Below, one piece after another: positions 37,013 to 46,182 of a stretch of 64,000 nucleotides of DNA. This DNA comes from Pelagibius sp037652055 (GTDB taxonomy: Bacteria; Pseudomonadota; Alphaproteobacteria; Kiloniellales; Kiloniellaceae). The notes beneath the pieces are model-generated. The model ran no database searches. It worked only from the letters and a program-made list of their open reading frames with translations, and was not told the DNA's origin. Each line of letters begins with the position of its first letter. Positions within the stretch are counted from its first letter, which is position 1. The position numbers and the translations under genes were made by a program. The stretch covers positions 1 through 64,000 of the forward strand of contig NZ_JBBKAH010000013.1 of assembly GCF_037652055.1 (NCBI RefSeq), read 5' to 3'.

Positions 37013-37045
37013 GAGGGCCGCAGCACCCCCGGCACTGCGGCCCTC
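37013..37045 (-). terminator. Hairpin between binding-protein and permease genes
   Basis: GAGGGCCGCAG (37013-37023) pairs perfectly with 37035-37045 around an 11-base loop. On the minus strand only a weak U-run follows, so partial termination or mRNA protection is likely, giving more binding protein than permease. Confidence 0.75.
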
Positions 37046-37056
37046 TTTACGCTCCG

Positions 37057-38772
37057 CTAGGCCAACCAGACCCCATTGAACTGGTGATAGCGCGTCGGGT
37101 GGGCGGTATAGCCCATCACCTTGTCGGTGGTCGCCGTGAAGACCGAGCGGAAGAACGGCTGCACCATGATCGCATCGTCCTGCAGGATCTTCTCGACGAC
37201 GGCCATGGCCTTGCGGCGCTCTTCCACATCGAGCAGGGCCTCGGCCTTGTCGAGCGCCTTGTCGAACTCCGGATTGTTGTAGCCGGTCTCGTTCCACGGC
37301 ACGCCGGCCCGGTAGGCAACGCTCAGCACCATGGTGCCCAGCGGGCGGTGCGTCCATGAGGTCAGGCTGAAGGGGGCCGTGGTCCACACTTCCCAGTACT
37401 GCGTCGAGGGCATCACGTTGATGGTGATGTCGATGCCGGCCTCGGCCGCCTGCTGCTTCAGCACCTGAACCGAATCCTGCTCCCAGGTTCCGTCGGTGTT
37501 GCCGACGTTGCAGGTCACCTGGATCCCGTTCGGGAAACCGGCCTCGGCGAGCAGTGCTTTGGCCTTGGCCGGATCGCGCTTCAGCGGCGGCAGCTTCGCG
37601 TACTCCGGATGAATCTCGGCGACGTGGTGGTTCTCGCCGACCGAGCCCATGCCGCGGTGCGCCAGCTTCAGGTTCTCGGCGTTGTCGCTGGCCAGCACCA
37701 TGGCCTGGCGGACCTTGAGGTTGTCGAAGGGCGCCTGGTTCACGTTCATTCGGATGACGCCGGTCTGCGCCGTCACCGCCTGGGCAACCACCACGCTCGG
37801 AATCCGCTCGGCGAGCTCGAGGGTCGGGATGCCGAGACGGTAGATCGCATCGACCTGACCGGAAGCCAGCGCCGCGATGGCGGCCGCGTCGTCCTCGCCA
37901 GTGTCGATGTAGCGAATCTCGTCGAGATAGACTTCACCGCCCCAATAGGGGTCGCTGCGCCGGCGCAGGGTGCAGCGCTCGCCCACGGCGAACTCCGCCA
38001 GTTCGAAGGGGCCGGTGCCGATCGGGTTCTTGGAGAAATCGCCGCCGTCCTTTTCGAAGTCACGGTGCACGATCGCCATCGGGTAGTTGTAGAGGTTCTC
38101 CGGCATCGACAGCACCGGCGAGTTGAGATGCAGCCGGACCGTATGGTCGTCGACTTTCTCGACCGCGCCTTCACTCATGCGCTTGCCCATGCGGGCGTTG
38201 CCGTTCTCGTCCTTCTCGCCGGTGTCGTACTGCTCCGTCATCGCGTCCAGCAGACCGATGTTGGAGGACCCCGTCTTGGGATCGAGCCAGCGGGTGAAAT
38301 TGAACACCACGTCGTCGGCGTTGAAATCGTCGCCGTTGCTCCACTTGACGCCCTGGCGCAGCTTGAAGGTCCAGGTCTTGAGATCGTCGGAAGCTTCCCA
38401 GCTTTCAGCCAGGTAGGGCCGCGTGATGTTGTCGGGGCCGGTGATGGTCATATATTCGATGATGTGGCGGGTCTGGTTCGACTTCTGCGTCCAGTCGAAA
38501 GTCGAGGGGTCCTTCATCTCCTGCACCTGCATGGCGAGGCGCAGCGTGCCGCCCTGCTTCGGTGACTGGGCAGCGGCCTCCTGCATGAAGGCACCACCAG
38601 TCGGATCGCCGGCGAAGGCATAGGCCGAGGCGGCGGACACGCCGAGGAACGCCGTGAGACGCACGAACTCGCGGCGATCCATCTTGCCGCCCTCGTACTG
38701 CGCGCAGAGTTCCTTCACACCCGGATGCAACGGCTTGCCGTTGATCGTTTCCAGTTTTTTGTCTTTCGTCAT
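37057..38772 (-). CDS. Peptide-type ABC transporter substrate-binding protein, Tat-exported
   Basis: This 571-residue SBP_bac_5 protein has the family pattern (YLAESWEASDDLKTWTFKLRQGVKWSNGDDFNADDVVF). A helical N-terminal extension of about 30 residues precedes a twin-arginine signal (DRREFVRLTAFLGVSAASAYAFA), a layout common in alphaproteobacterial members, so export folded through Tat is likely. The ligand is not deducible. ATG 38772 has GGGAGA upstream; an internal ATG at 38682 would drop the extension. Confidence 0.92.
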   Translation of the reverse strand: MTKDKKLETINGKPLHPGVKELCAQYEGGKMDRREFVRLTAFLGVSAASAYAFAGDPTGGAFMQEAAAQSPKQGGTLRLAMQVQEMKDPSTFDWTQKSNQTRHIIEYMTITGPDNITRPYLAESWEASDDLKTWTFKLRQGVKWSNGDDFNADDVVFNFTRWLDPKTGSSNIGLLDAMTEQYDTGEKDENGNARMGKRMSEGAVEKVDDHTVRLHLNSPVLSMPENLYNYPMAIVHRDFEKDGGDFSKNPIGTGPFELAEFAVGERCTLRRRSDPYWGGEVYLDEIRYIDTGEDDAAAIAALASGQVDAIYRLGIPTLELAERIPSVVVAQAVTAQTGVIRMNVNQAPFDNLKVRQAMVLASDNAENLKLAHRGMGSVGENHHVAEIHPEYAKLPPLKRDPAKAKALLAEAGFPNGIQVTCNVGNTDGTWEQDSVQVLKQQAAEAGIDITINVMPSTQYWEVWTTAPFSLTSWTHRPLGTMVLSVAYRAGVPWNETGYNNPEFDKALDKAEALLDVEERRKAMAVVEKILQDDAIMVQPFFRSVFTATTDKVMGYTAHPTRYHQFNGVWLA

Positions 38773-39250
38773 TTTCGATGGTCTCCCTGTGAGCTGACCT
38801 CTGGCTGGATCCCGGCGTTCTGCCGTGGCACACACAGCCGCTTGATTATCACCGCCGCGCCTTCATCCATCCTCGCCCATCCCACGGGACGGCGAGCATG
38901 AAAACCGAGGGCGCACGCTGCGTATCTCTTGAACTCTGGGATTCTGAAGGGAGCGGTTGCTCGCCGCTCCGCCGGTTTCGCACGGCAAATCCGTGCCGCC
39001 ACGGCCACGCCTCAAGCCTGCCGACGGTCGCCCGCCCTCTTCTGGCATCCCCTGTTCTTCAACGCCTCTCCGCCTTTTCCGCCCGCGAGAGGATCCGGCG
39101 GGCGGCGGGTTATTTGTTTCTTTTCAAAGACAACCCTAGCAAACTTTAGCCCTGCCTCAAACCCGTCAGTTGCAGCGGTGCGACGGCCAGTGTGCCAGAA
39201 ACGACTTGGCTTTGCCCCCTGCTGATCCCCTCTGGGGGCCCGATCCGGGA
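38773..39250. other. Intergenic region, no gene seen
   Basis: These 478 bases lie upstream of the binding-protein gene and downstream of the hydrolase-OsmC gene, both on minus. Short frames in it lack family features. It should hold the transporter promoter; a short imperfect hairpin (GATCCC at 39224-39229 with GGGATC at 39247-39252) overlaps the hydrolase stop. Confidence 0.5.
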
Positions 39251-40471
39251 TCATTCGACCGCTTGCGTCTCGATCAGGATCTCGCTGTGCAGGGTCCTGT
39301 GCACCGGGCAGCGGTCGGCGATCTCCAGCAATCGCTGGCGCTCGGCTCCGCTCAGCTGCCCCGTCAGTTCGATACGCCGTTCGATGCGGTCGAGCTTGCC
39401 TTCCTTGGTCTCGCAGTGCGCGCAGTCCTCGGCGTGGATCTTGCTGTGCGACAGCGTCACCCGCGTTTTTTCGAGCGCCAGCCCCTTATGATCGGCATAG
39501 ATCCGCAGGGTCATCGAGGTGCAGGCGCCCAGGCTGGCCAGCAGCAGGTCATAGGGCGACGGCCCGCTGTCTTGGCCGCCCACACTCTCCGGCTCGTCGG
39601 CCCGCAGGACATGACGGCCTGAGGCGATGCGCTGGGTGAAGCGGCCCTCGCCGGTTTCCTCAACCACCACATGGCCTTCCGGCGGCTTTTCGTCCCGCTC
39701 CTGCGTCATGCCCAGGTAGCGCCCGGCCCAGGCGGCGAGAACTTCGGCGACATAGATCGCGTCTGACTTGCGGCTCAGCAGGTGGTCGGCGTCGTCCAGG
39801 GAAACGAAGCTCTTGGGGTGCTTCGCCGCCAGGAAGATGCGGCTGGCGTTGTCGATGCCGACCACAGCGTCACGGGGCGCGTGGAACACGATCAGCGCCT
39901 TTCTGAGGCCGCCGATCGCGGTCTCCAGCCGATGGCCCTCGATGTCCTCGAGAAACTGCTTCTTGATGCGGAAGGGCCGGCCGACCAGCAGGACCTCCGC
40001 CTCCCCTGCCGACTCGATCTCAGCCCGTTGCTCGGTGAAGTGTTCGGCGACATGGGCCGGGTCGGCCGGGGCGGCGATGGTGGCCACGGCCTTGGCCTCC
40101 GGCACCTGCGCGGCGGCCGCCAGCACCGCAGCGCCGCCCAGGCTATGGCCGATCAGCAGCTTGGGCGCCTCGTAGTGCGCGCGCAGGAACTCGGCGGCCT
40201 TCACCAGGTCTTGGATGTTCGAGGAGAAGTTCGTATTGGCGAAGTCGCCCTCGCTGGCGCCGAGGCCGGTGAAGTCGAAGCGCAGCACCGCGATGCCGCG
40301 CTCGGCCAAGCCATCGGCGATGCGTGCCGCCGCGAAGATGTCCTTACTGCAGGTGAAGCAGTGTGCGAACAGCGCGTAGGCCCGCGGACGTCCTGCCGGC
40401 AGGTCGAGGCGCGCCGCCAGCATGGCGCCGTCCGCCCCGGCAAAGCTTACTTTTTCGCTCTTTGCGGCCAT
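39251..40471 (-). CDS. Bifunctional alpha/beta hydrolase - OsmC family protein
   Basis: The 406-residue chain joins an alpha/beta hydrolase (about 1-255; nucleophile Ser in IGHSLGGAA, Asp in FHAPRDAVV, His in DDADHLL) to an OsmC domain (about 270-406) with the peroxidatic cysteine in SLGACTSMTLRIYADHKG and the second in DRCPVHRTL. OsmC proteins reduce organic peroxides; the hydrolase may release or prepare the substrate. This fusion is a known architecture. ATG 40471 has AGGAG 6 bases upstream. Confidence 0.93.
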   Translation of the reverse strand: MAAKSEKVSFAGADGAMLAARLDLPAGRPRAYALFAHCFTCSKDIFAAARIADGLAERGIAVLRFDFTGLGASEGDFANTNFSSNIQDLVKAAEFLRAHYEAPKLLIGHSLGGAAVLAAAAQVPEAKAVATIAAPADPAHVAEHFTEQRAEIESAGEAEVLLVGRPFRIKKQFLEDIEGHRLETAIGGLRKALIVFHAPRDAVVGIDNASRIFLAAKHPKSFVSLDDADHLLSRKSDAIYVAEVLAAWAGRYLGMTQERDEKPPEGHVVVEETGEGRFTQRIASGRHVLRADEPESVGGQDSGPSPYDLLLASLGACTSMTLRIYADHKGLALEKTRVTLSHSKIHAEDCAHCETKEGKLDRIERRIELTGQLSGAERQRLLEIADRCPVHRTLHSEILIETQAVE

Positions 40472-40648
40472 CCAACGCTCCTGCGATCTAACCTCACCGA
40501 CCCCGATGGCACCACGCGGAAGCCGGTTCGGCAAGACCCGACCGGCCGGGCCCGCAAAACGCTTCAGCCAATGCCCTTGGGCCGCGCGCGGCGGCTCGGC
40601 TATGGTGGCGCCGCTTTTGCAATGTTGCCGCAAGGAGATGACAGCACC

Positions 40649-41278
40649 GTGTCACCGCGTAACCCCCAGCCCGCACCCGAACAGGATCCGCGCATTGAGG
40701 TCGTCGAGAAGACGACGCCCTTCAAGGGCTACTTCCAGATCGACCTCTACCGGCTGCGCCACCGCAAGTTCGACGGCGGCTGGACCGAAGAGATGACGCG
40801 CGAGATCTTCGAGCGCGGCCACGCCGCCGCGGTGCTGCTGTACGACCCGGCGCGCGACACCGTGGTGCTGATCGAGCAGTTCCGCCCCGGCGCCTATGCC
40901 GCCGGCATGGAGCCCTGGCTGATCGAGATCGTCGCCGGCATCATCGAGCCCGGCGAGAGTCCCGAGGATGTGGTGCGCCGCGAGGCCGTGGAAGAGGCCG
41001 GCTGCACGGTCGGCGCGCTGCATCCGATCGGCCGCTACCTGGCCACCCCCGGCGGTTCTTCCGAAACCCTGACCGTGTTCTGTGGGCGCACCGACAGCCG
41101 CAATGCCGGCGGCATCCACGGCCTCGATCACGAGCACGAAGATATCCGCGTCCTGCCGCTCAGCCGCGCCGAAGCGTTGGAGCGCCTCGCCCGCGGCGAG
41201 ATCACCAACCTCACCGCCGTGGCGGCCCTGCAATGGTTGGCCTTGAACCACACAGAGCTTATGCGTATTTGGAAGTAA
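40649..41278 (+). CDS. nudF: NUDIX hydrolase, ADP-ribose pyrophosphatase type
   Basis: The 209-residue protein has the Nudix box GIIEPGESPEDVVRREAVEEAG and the ADPRase-type downstream proline (ATPGGSSE). It should split ADP-ribose into AMP and ribose 5-phosphate. GTG 40649 is chosen: AAGGAG lies 11 bases upstream and the length equals that of the E. coli enzyme; an ATG at 40622 is an alternative. The frame is open far upstream only because of base composition. Confidence 0.9.
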   Translation: MSPRNPQPAPEQDPRIEVVEKTTPFKGYFQIDLYRLRHRKFDGGWTEEMTREIFERGHAAAVLLYDPARDTVVLIEQFRPGAYAAGMEPWLIEIVAGIIEPGESPEDVVRREAVEEAGCTVGALHPIGRYLATPGGSSETLTVFCGRTDSRNAGGIHGLDHEHEDIRVLPLSRAEALERLARGEITNLTAVAALQWLALNHTELMRIWK

Positions 41279-41406
41279 TCTACGGTGCAGTCTTGGGAAT
41301 TCTCACTGGCCGGACCTTGAACCCCCTTGGCCGGGGCGGCTACTCTCGCCGGCCAGGCGCCCCGCCTCCTTCCGGCGGCGGCGTCTCAGCTAGGAAGAAG
41401 AAGAAA

Positions 41407-42417
41407 ATGGACGTCTGCGACGGTTTTGTCGGCGCGATCGGCAACACCCCCCTGATCCGCCTGCGCAAGCTTTCCGAGGAGACCGGCTGTGAGATCCTCG
41501 GCAAGGCGGAGTTCCAGAATCCCGGCGGCTCGGTGAAGGACCGCGCGGCCTGGGCGATCATCAAGGACGCCGAGGACCGTGGCACCTTGAGGCCCGGCGG
41601 CATCATCGTCGAGGGCACCGCCGGCAACACCGGCATCGGCCTTGCCCTGGTCGCCCGAGCGCGCGGCTACCGCTGTGTCATCGTCATCCCAGAGACCCAG
41701 AGCCAGGAGAAGAAAGATATCCTGCGCATCTCCGGCGCCGAGCTGCGCGAGGTCCCGGCGGCGCCTTACAAGGACCCCAACAACTACGTCCATGTCTCCG
41801 AGCGTCTGGCCAAGGAACTCAACGAGAGCCACCCCGAGGGCGCCATCTGGGCGCGTCAGTTTGACAACGTCGCCAACCGGCGCGGGCACTACGAGACCAC
41901 GGGCCCGGAGATCTGGCGGCAGACCGACGGCAAGATCGACGGTTTCGTCTGCGCCGTGGGCACCGGCGGCACTCTGGCCGGCGTCGCGATGGCGCTGAAG
42001 GAGCGCAGGAAGGACGTTGTCATCGGTCTCGCCGATCCGATGGGTGCGGCGCTCTACAGCTTTTACACCAACGGCGAGCTGAAGGCCGAGGGCAGCTCGA
42101 TCAGCGAGGGCATCGGCCAGGGCCGCATCACCGCCAACCTGGAAGGCCTGACGGTCGACGCCCCCTTTCAGATCCGCGACGAAGAAGCCATCCCGGTGGT
42201 CTTCGACCTGCTGGAGCACGAGGGGCTGTGCCTGGGCGCGTCCAGCGGCGTGAACGTCGCCGGCGCCGTGCGGCTGGCAAGACAGCTGGGCCCGGGGCAT
42301 ACCATCGCAACCATTCTCTGCGACGGCGGCATGCGCTACCAGAGCAAGCTTTTCAATCCCGCTTTCCTGCGCGAAAAGGGGCTGCCGGTGCCAGCGTGGC
42401 TGGAAGGGCGCGGCTGA
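41407..42417 (+). CDS. cysK: Cysteine synthase A
   Basis: This 336-residue PLP enzyme makes cysteine from O-acetylserine and sulfide. The PLP lysine is K44 in NPGGSVKDRAA, with EGTAGNTGIGLA as the substrate loop and GTGGTLAG as the phosphate-binding loop. The end LREKGLPVPAWL is longer than in E. coli CysK, so a related beta-replacement activity is possible. It heads a run of plus-strand genes with sulfur links (sseA follows two genes later). Confidence 0.93.
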   Translation: MDVCDGFVGAIGNTPLIRLRKLSEETGCEILGKAEFQNPGGSVKDRAAWAIIKDAEDRGTLRPGGIIVEGTAGNTGIGLALVARARGYRCVIVIPETQSQEKKDILRISGAELREVPAAPYKDPNNYVHVSERLAKELNESHPEGAIWARQFDNVANRRGHYETTGPEIWRQTDGKIDGFVCAVGTGGTLAGVAMALKERRKDVVIGLADPMGAALYSFYTNGELKAEGSSISEGIGQGRITANLEGLTVDAPFQIRDEEAIPVVFDLLEHEGLCLGASSGVNVAGAVRLARQLGPGHTIATILCDGGMRYQSKLFNPAFLREKGLPVPAWLEGRG

Positions 42418-42450
42418 GCGGGAAACCCGAGCCCAACAGGACGAGAGGCA

Positions 42451-43158
42451 ATGGAACTGCTGTTCAGGGAGGACCCCTACCTCAAAAGCTGCGAGGCGAC
42501 CGTGACCGCCAGCGGACCCGAAGGCCTGCGCCTCGATCGCACCGTCTTCTATCCCACCGGCGGCGGCCAGCCGGGCGACTGCGGCACCTTGACCCTGGAA
42601 GACGGCACGGTCCTTTCCGTCGTCGACGCGGTGAAGGGCGACGGCCACGAAGATGTGGTCCACGTGCTGGCCGAGGGCACCCCCGCCCCCGCCCCCGGCA
42701 GCAAGGTGACGGCGGCGATCGACTGGGAGCGCCGCTATCGCCACATGCGCATGCACAGCTGTCTGCACCTGCTCTGCGCGGTGGTGACCGGCGACGTCAC
42801 CGGCGGCCAGATCGGCGCCGACAAGGGCCGGCTGGATTTCAACCTGCCGGACACCCAGCTCGACAAGGACGCCCTCAGCGCCGCCCTGAACCGCCTCATC
42901 GAGGAAGATCATCCGGTGCAGCCGCGCTGGATCAGCGACGAAGAGTTGGCGGCGCAGCCCGACCTGGTGCGCACCATGTCGGTGAAGCCGCCCTCGGGCA
43001 GCGGGCGCGTGCGCCTGCTCGACATCGCCGGCGTCGATCTGCAACCCTGCGGCGGCACCCACGTGAGCCGAACCGGCGAGATCGGTCGCGTGAAGGTCGG
43101 CAAGATCGAGAACAAGGGCCGCCAGAACCGGCGCATCAACATCCTGTTCGACGAATAG
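42451..43158 (+). CDS. AlaX-type alanyl-tRNA editing protein
   Basis: These 235 residues match the AlaRS editing domain as a free-standing protein. Zinc ligands are H102 and H106 (MHSCLHLL) and C200 and H204 (CGGTHVSRTGEIG). TVFYPTGGGQPGD near the start is the other hallmark. It hydrolyses Ser-tRNA(Ala) or Gly-tRNA(Ala) that escapes AlaRS proofreading. It begins 33 bases after cysK. Confidence 0.94.
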   Translation: MELLFREDPYLKSCEATVTASGPEGLRLDRTVFYPTGGGQPGDCGTLTLEDGTVLSVVDAVKGDGHEDVVHVLAEGTPAPAPGSKVTAAIDWERRYRHMRMHSCLHLLCAVVTGDVTGGQIGADKGRLDFNLPDTQLDKDALSAALNRLIEEDHPVQPRWISDEELAAQPDLVRTMSVKPPSGSGRVRLLDIAGVDLQPCGGTHVSRTGEIGRVKVGKIENKGRQNRRINILFDE

Positions 43159-43167
43159 CATTTATCG

Positions 43168-43215
43168 CTCCCGGCAACGCTCCGGAAGGGCAGCGGCCTG
43201 GAAGTGCCGCGGGAG
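43168..43215 (+). other. Possible structured leader of sseA
   Basis: CTCCCGGCA (43168-43176) can pair with TGCC (43205-43208) and GGGAG (43211-43215), leaving a GC bulge and an inner CGCT/AGCG helix (43178-43181 with 43192-43195). The purine block GGGAGG lies in the closing stem, while a second block AAGGAA sits nearer the start codon. It matches no riboswitch class I know. Confidence 0.25.
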
Positions 43216-43231
43216 GAAGCAAGGAACCGTC

Positions 43232-44137
43232 ATGGTCGATTTCAAGAACGAAGCGCTGGTCTCCACCGCATGGCTTGCCGACAACCTCGGCGCCCCGGAC
43301 CTGCGCGTGGTCGATGCCAGCTACTACCTGCCCGGCGAGGGCCTGGATCCGCGCCAGGAGTTCGAGGCGCAGCACATCCCCGGTGCGGTTTTCTTCGATA
43401 TCGACGCCATCAAGGACCCGGCGAACGACCTGCCCCACATGGTCCCGCCGCCGCACATCTTCTCGTCCAAGGTGCGCAAGCTGGGGCTCGGCGACGGCTT
43501 GCGCCTGGTGATCTACGACCAGCGCGGCCTGTTCAGCGCGCCGCGCGTCTGGTGGACCTTCCGTTACTTCGGTCACGAGGACGTCGCGGTGCTGGACGGC
43601 GGCCTGCCGAAATGGCTGAACGAAGGCCGCCCGGTGGAAGACGGCCCGGCGCGTCCGGAAGAGCGCCACTTCACCCCGCGGGTGAACAGCATGCTGCTGC
43701 GCGACCGCGGCCAGATGCTGGAGAACCTCACGCGCCAGAACGAGCAGGTGGTGGACGCCCGCGGCGCCGGCCGCTTCGAAGGCCGCGACCCGGAACCGCG
43801 CCAGGGCCTGCGCGCCGGTCACATCCCCGGCAGCCGCAACCTGCCCTTCACCGAGATGTTCGATCCCGCGACCCAGACCCTTCGCGACGCGGCGGCACTG
43901 AAGACGCGCTTCGCCGCCGCGGGCGTCGACCTCGACAAGCCGGTGGTCACCACCTGCGGCTCCGGCGTCACCGCGGCCGTGCTGGCGCTCGGCCTGCACC
44001 GCCTCGGCCACCGCGACGTGGCGGTCTACGACGGCTCCTGGTCGGAATGGGGCCTCGAGGGCGACACCCCCGTCGCGACCGGTCCGGCACCCGGCGGCAC
44101 GGCCGCGAGCGGTCAGCCCAAAACCGACCGGGCGTGA
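43232..44137 (+). CDS. sseA: 3-Mercaptopyruvate sulfurtransferase
   Basis: The 301-residue protein has two rhodanese domains. The catalytic C242 lies in TCGSGVTAA; the CGSGVT loop is that of mercaptopyruvate sulfurtransferases rather than thiosulfate sulfurtransferases. The first domain is the inactive structural one (VDASYYLPGEG, FDIDAIKDP). It moves sulfur from mercaptopyruvate to thiols or cyanide. The start has AAGGAA about 6 bases upstream. Confidence 0.94.
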   Translation: MVDFKNEALVSTAWLADNLGAPDLRVVDASYYLPGEGLDPRQEFEAQHIPGAVFFDIDAIKDPANDLPHMVPPPHIFSSKVRKLGLGDGLRLVIYDQRGLFSAPRVWWTFRYFGHEDVAVLDGGLPKWLNEGRPVEDGPARPEERHFTPRVNSMLLRDRGQMLENLTRQNEQVVDARGAGRFEGRDPEPRQGLRAGHIPGSRNLPFTEMFDPATQTLRDAAALKTRFAAAGVDLDKPVVTTCGSGVTAAVLALGLHRLGHRDVAVYDGSWSEWGLEGDTPVATGPAPGGTAASGQPKTDRA

Positions 44138-44141
44138 CCCG

Positions 44142-45155
44142 GTGACGACGATCCGTCCCTACGGCGGCAAGGACTTCGCCGCCTGTGCGGCGCTGTGGGA
44201 GCGCTGCGGCCTCACCGTCTGGTACAACGATCCCGCCCGCGACATCGCGCTGTGGCAGCAGAGCCCCAACAGCGAGATCTTCGTGGCCGAGAGTGCCGGG
44301 ACGCTCAGCGGCACCATCTGCTGCGGTCACGACGGCCACCGCGGCTGGCTCTACTACGTCGCAGTCGATCCGTCCGACCGGCATCACGGCCTCGGCCGCC
44401 GGCTGGTCCGCCATGCCGAGGCATGGCTGCACAAGCAGGGCATCCGCAAGGTCGAATTGATGGTGCGCGAGAGCAATCGCCAGGTCATCGGCTTCTACAA
44501 CGCGCTCGGCTATGCGGTCACGCCGCGTGCGGTGATGGCGCGCTGGCTCGAGCTGCCGGCCGAACCGCCCGCGGACACCCCGCTGCCATTGGACCTTGCT
44601 CTCGCGGCGGGCCGCGACTCCAAAGTGCGTTTCACCATCACCTACCTGGAGATGACCGCGCGGCCGGCCATCGCGCCGGTGCACCCGCCGATCAAGACCA
44701 AGTTCGCGCTGATGCTGGCCGAACGGCCGACGGTCGCCTTCTACCGCTATCTCTACAACACGGTGGGCGGCGACTGGCGCTGGTGGCTGCGGCGCCAGAT
44801 GTCCGACGAGGAACTCGCCGGCATCCTCGCCGACGATCGCGTCGAGGTCTTCGTGCTCTACGTCGACGGCGCGCCGGCCGGCTACTTCGAACTGGATCGC
44901 CGCGAGGAGCCGACCATCGACCTCGCCTACTTCGGGCTCATGCCGCACGTGGTCGGCCGCGGCCTCGGCCGCTTCCTGCTGTACTCGGCCATCGAGCAGG
45001 CCTGGAGCTACGATCCCGAGCGGCTGACGGTGAACACCAACACCATGGACCATCCCCGGGCCCTGCCGCTGTACCAGAAGATGGGCTTCGTGCCCTACCG
45101 CCAGGAAGAGGAGGAAATCTTCGATCCCGCCATCACCGGGGTGATCCCGGCGTAA
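44142..45155 (+). CDS. Two-domain GNAT acetyltransferase (YpeA domain + second GNAT)
   Basis: The 337-residue protein starts at a GTG 4 bases after sseA. Residues 1-145 closely follow the YpeA pattern (FAACAALWERCGLTVWYNDPARDI, CGHDGHRGWLYYVAVDPSDRHHGLGRRLV). Residues 165-337 form a second GNAT domain (YFELDRREEPTIDLAYFGLMP, VVGRGLGRFLLYSAIEQAW, NTNTMDHPRALPLYQKMGF). Both acetyl-CoA loops look intact. Substrates are unknown. Confidence 0.88.
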   Translation: MTTIRPYGGKDFAACAALWERCGLTVWYNDPARDIALWQQSPNSEIFVAESAGTLSGTICCGHDGHRGWLYYVAVDPSDRHHGLGRRLVRHAEAWLHKQGIRKVELMVRESNRQVIGFYNALGYAVTPRAVMARWLELPAEPPADTPLPLDLALAAGRDSKVRFTITYLEMTARPAIAPVHPPIKTKFALMLAERPTVAFYRYLYNTVGGDWRWWLRRQMSDEELAGILADDRVEVFVLYVDGAPAGYFELDRREEPTIDLAYFGLMPHVVGRGLGRFLLYSAIEQAWSYDPERLTVNTNTMDHPRALPLYQKMGFVPYRQEEEEIFDPAITGVIPA

Positions 45156-45199
45156 AAGGCTGTGCTTGCTGAATGACGCTTAGAAGCCGCACTCAAGGT

Positions 45200-45231
45200 G
45201 TCGTCCCGGCACTTGATGCCGGGACCCATTG
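45200..45231 (-). repeat. REP-like palindromic repeat, copy 1
   Basis: GTCCCGGCA (45203-45211) and its complement (45217-45225) form a hairpin, flanked by GTCGTC-type and CCCATTG ends. It is an inverted copy of the repeat at 45327-45359. Both lie in the gap between two convergent genes, the usual place for REP elements. Confidence 0.8.
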
Positions 45232-45326
45232 CCGTCGCCGTTCGCAGGTGACGCCAATATAGAGACCCGGTGTTTGAACCTGGTGAGGATGCAAATGCGG
45301 TGGGGCCGTCGCCCTTACGCGAACGC

Positions 45327-45359
45327 CAATGGGTCCCGGGGTCAAGCCCCGGGACGACA
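45327..45359 (+). repeat. REP-like palindromic repeat, copy 2
   Basis: CAATGGGTCCCGGGG (45327-45341) starts the element; GTCCCGGGG (45333-45341) pairs with CCCCGGGAC (45347-45355) around TCAAG, followed by GACA. With copy 1 it forms a BIME-like head-to-head pair about 95 bases apart. The pair may also stop transcription from both sides. Confidence 0.8.
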
Positions 45360-45376
45360 GCGGTGTGGGGCAACTG

Positions 45377-46147
<771 letters not shown>

Positions 46148-46182
46148 CCCAGTTAGCCTCCTTCATGCCGGCCGCGCTCTCT

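Noticed and set aside
43159..43231. SAM-I riboswitch before sseA
   Set aside because: Only a short CCCGGCAACG stretch resembles the SAM-I core; the other conserved parts would fall inside the alaX coding region and are missing.
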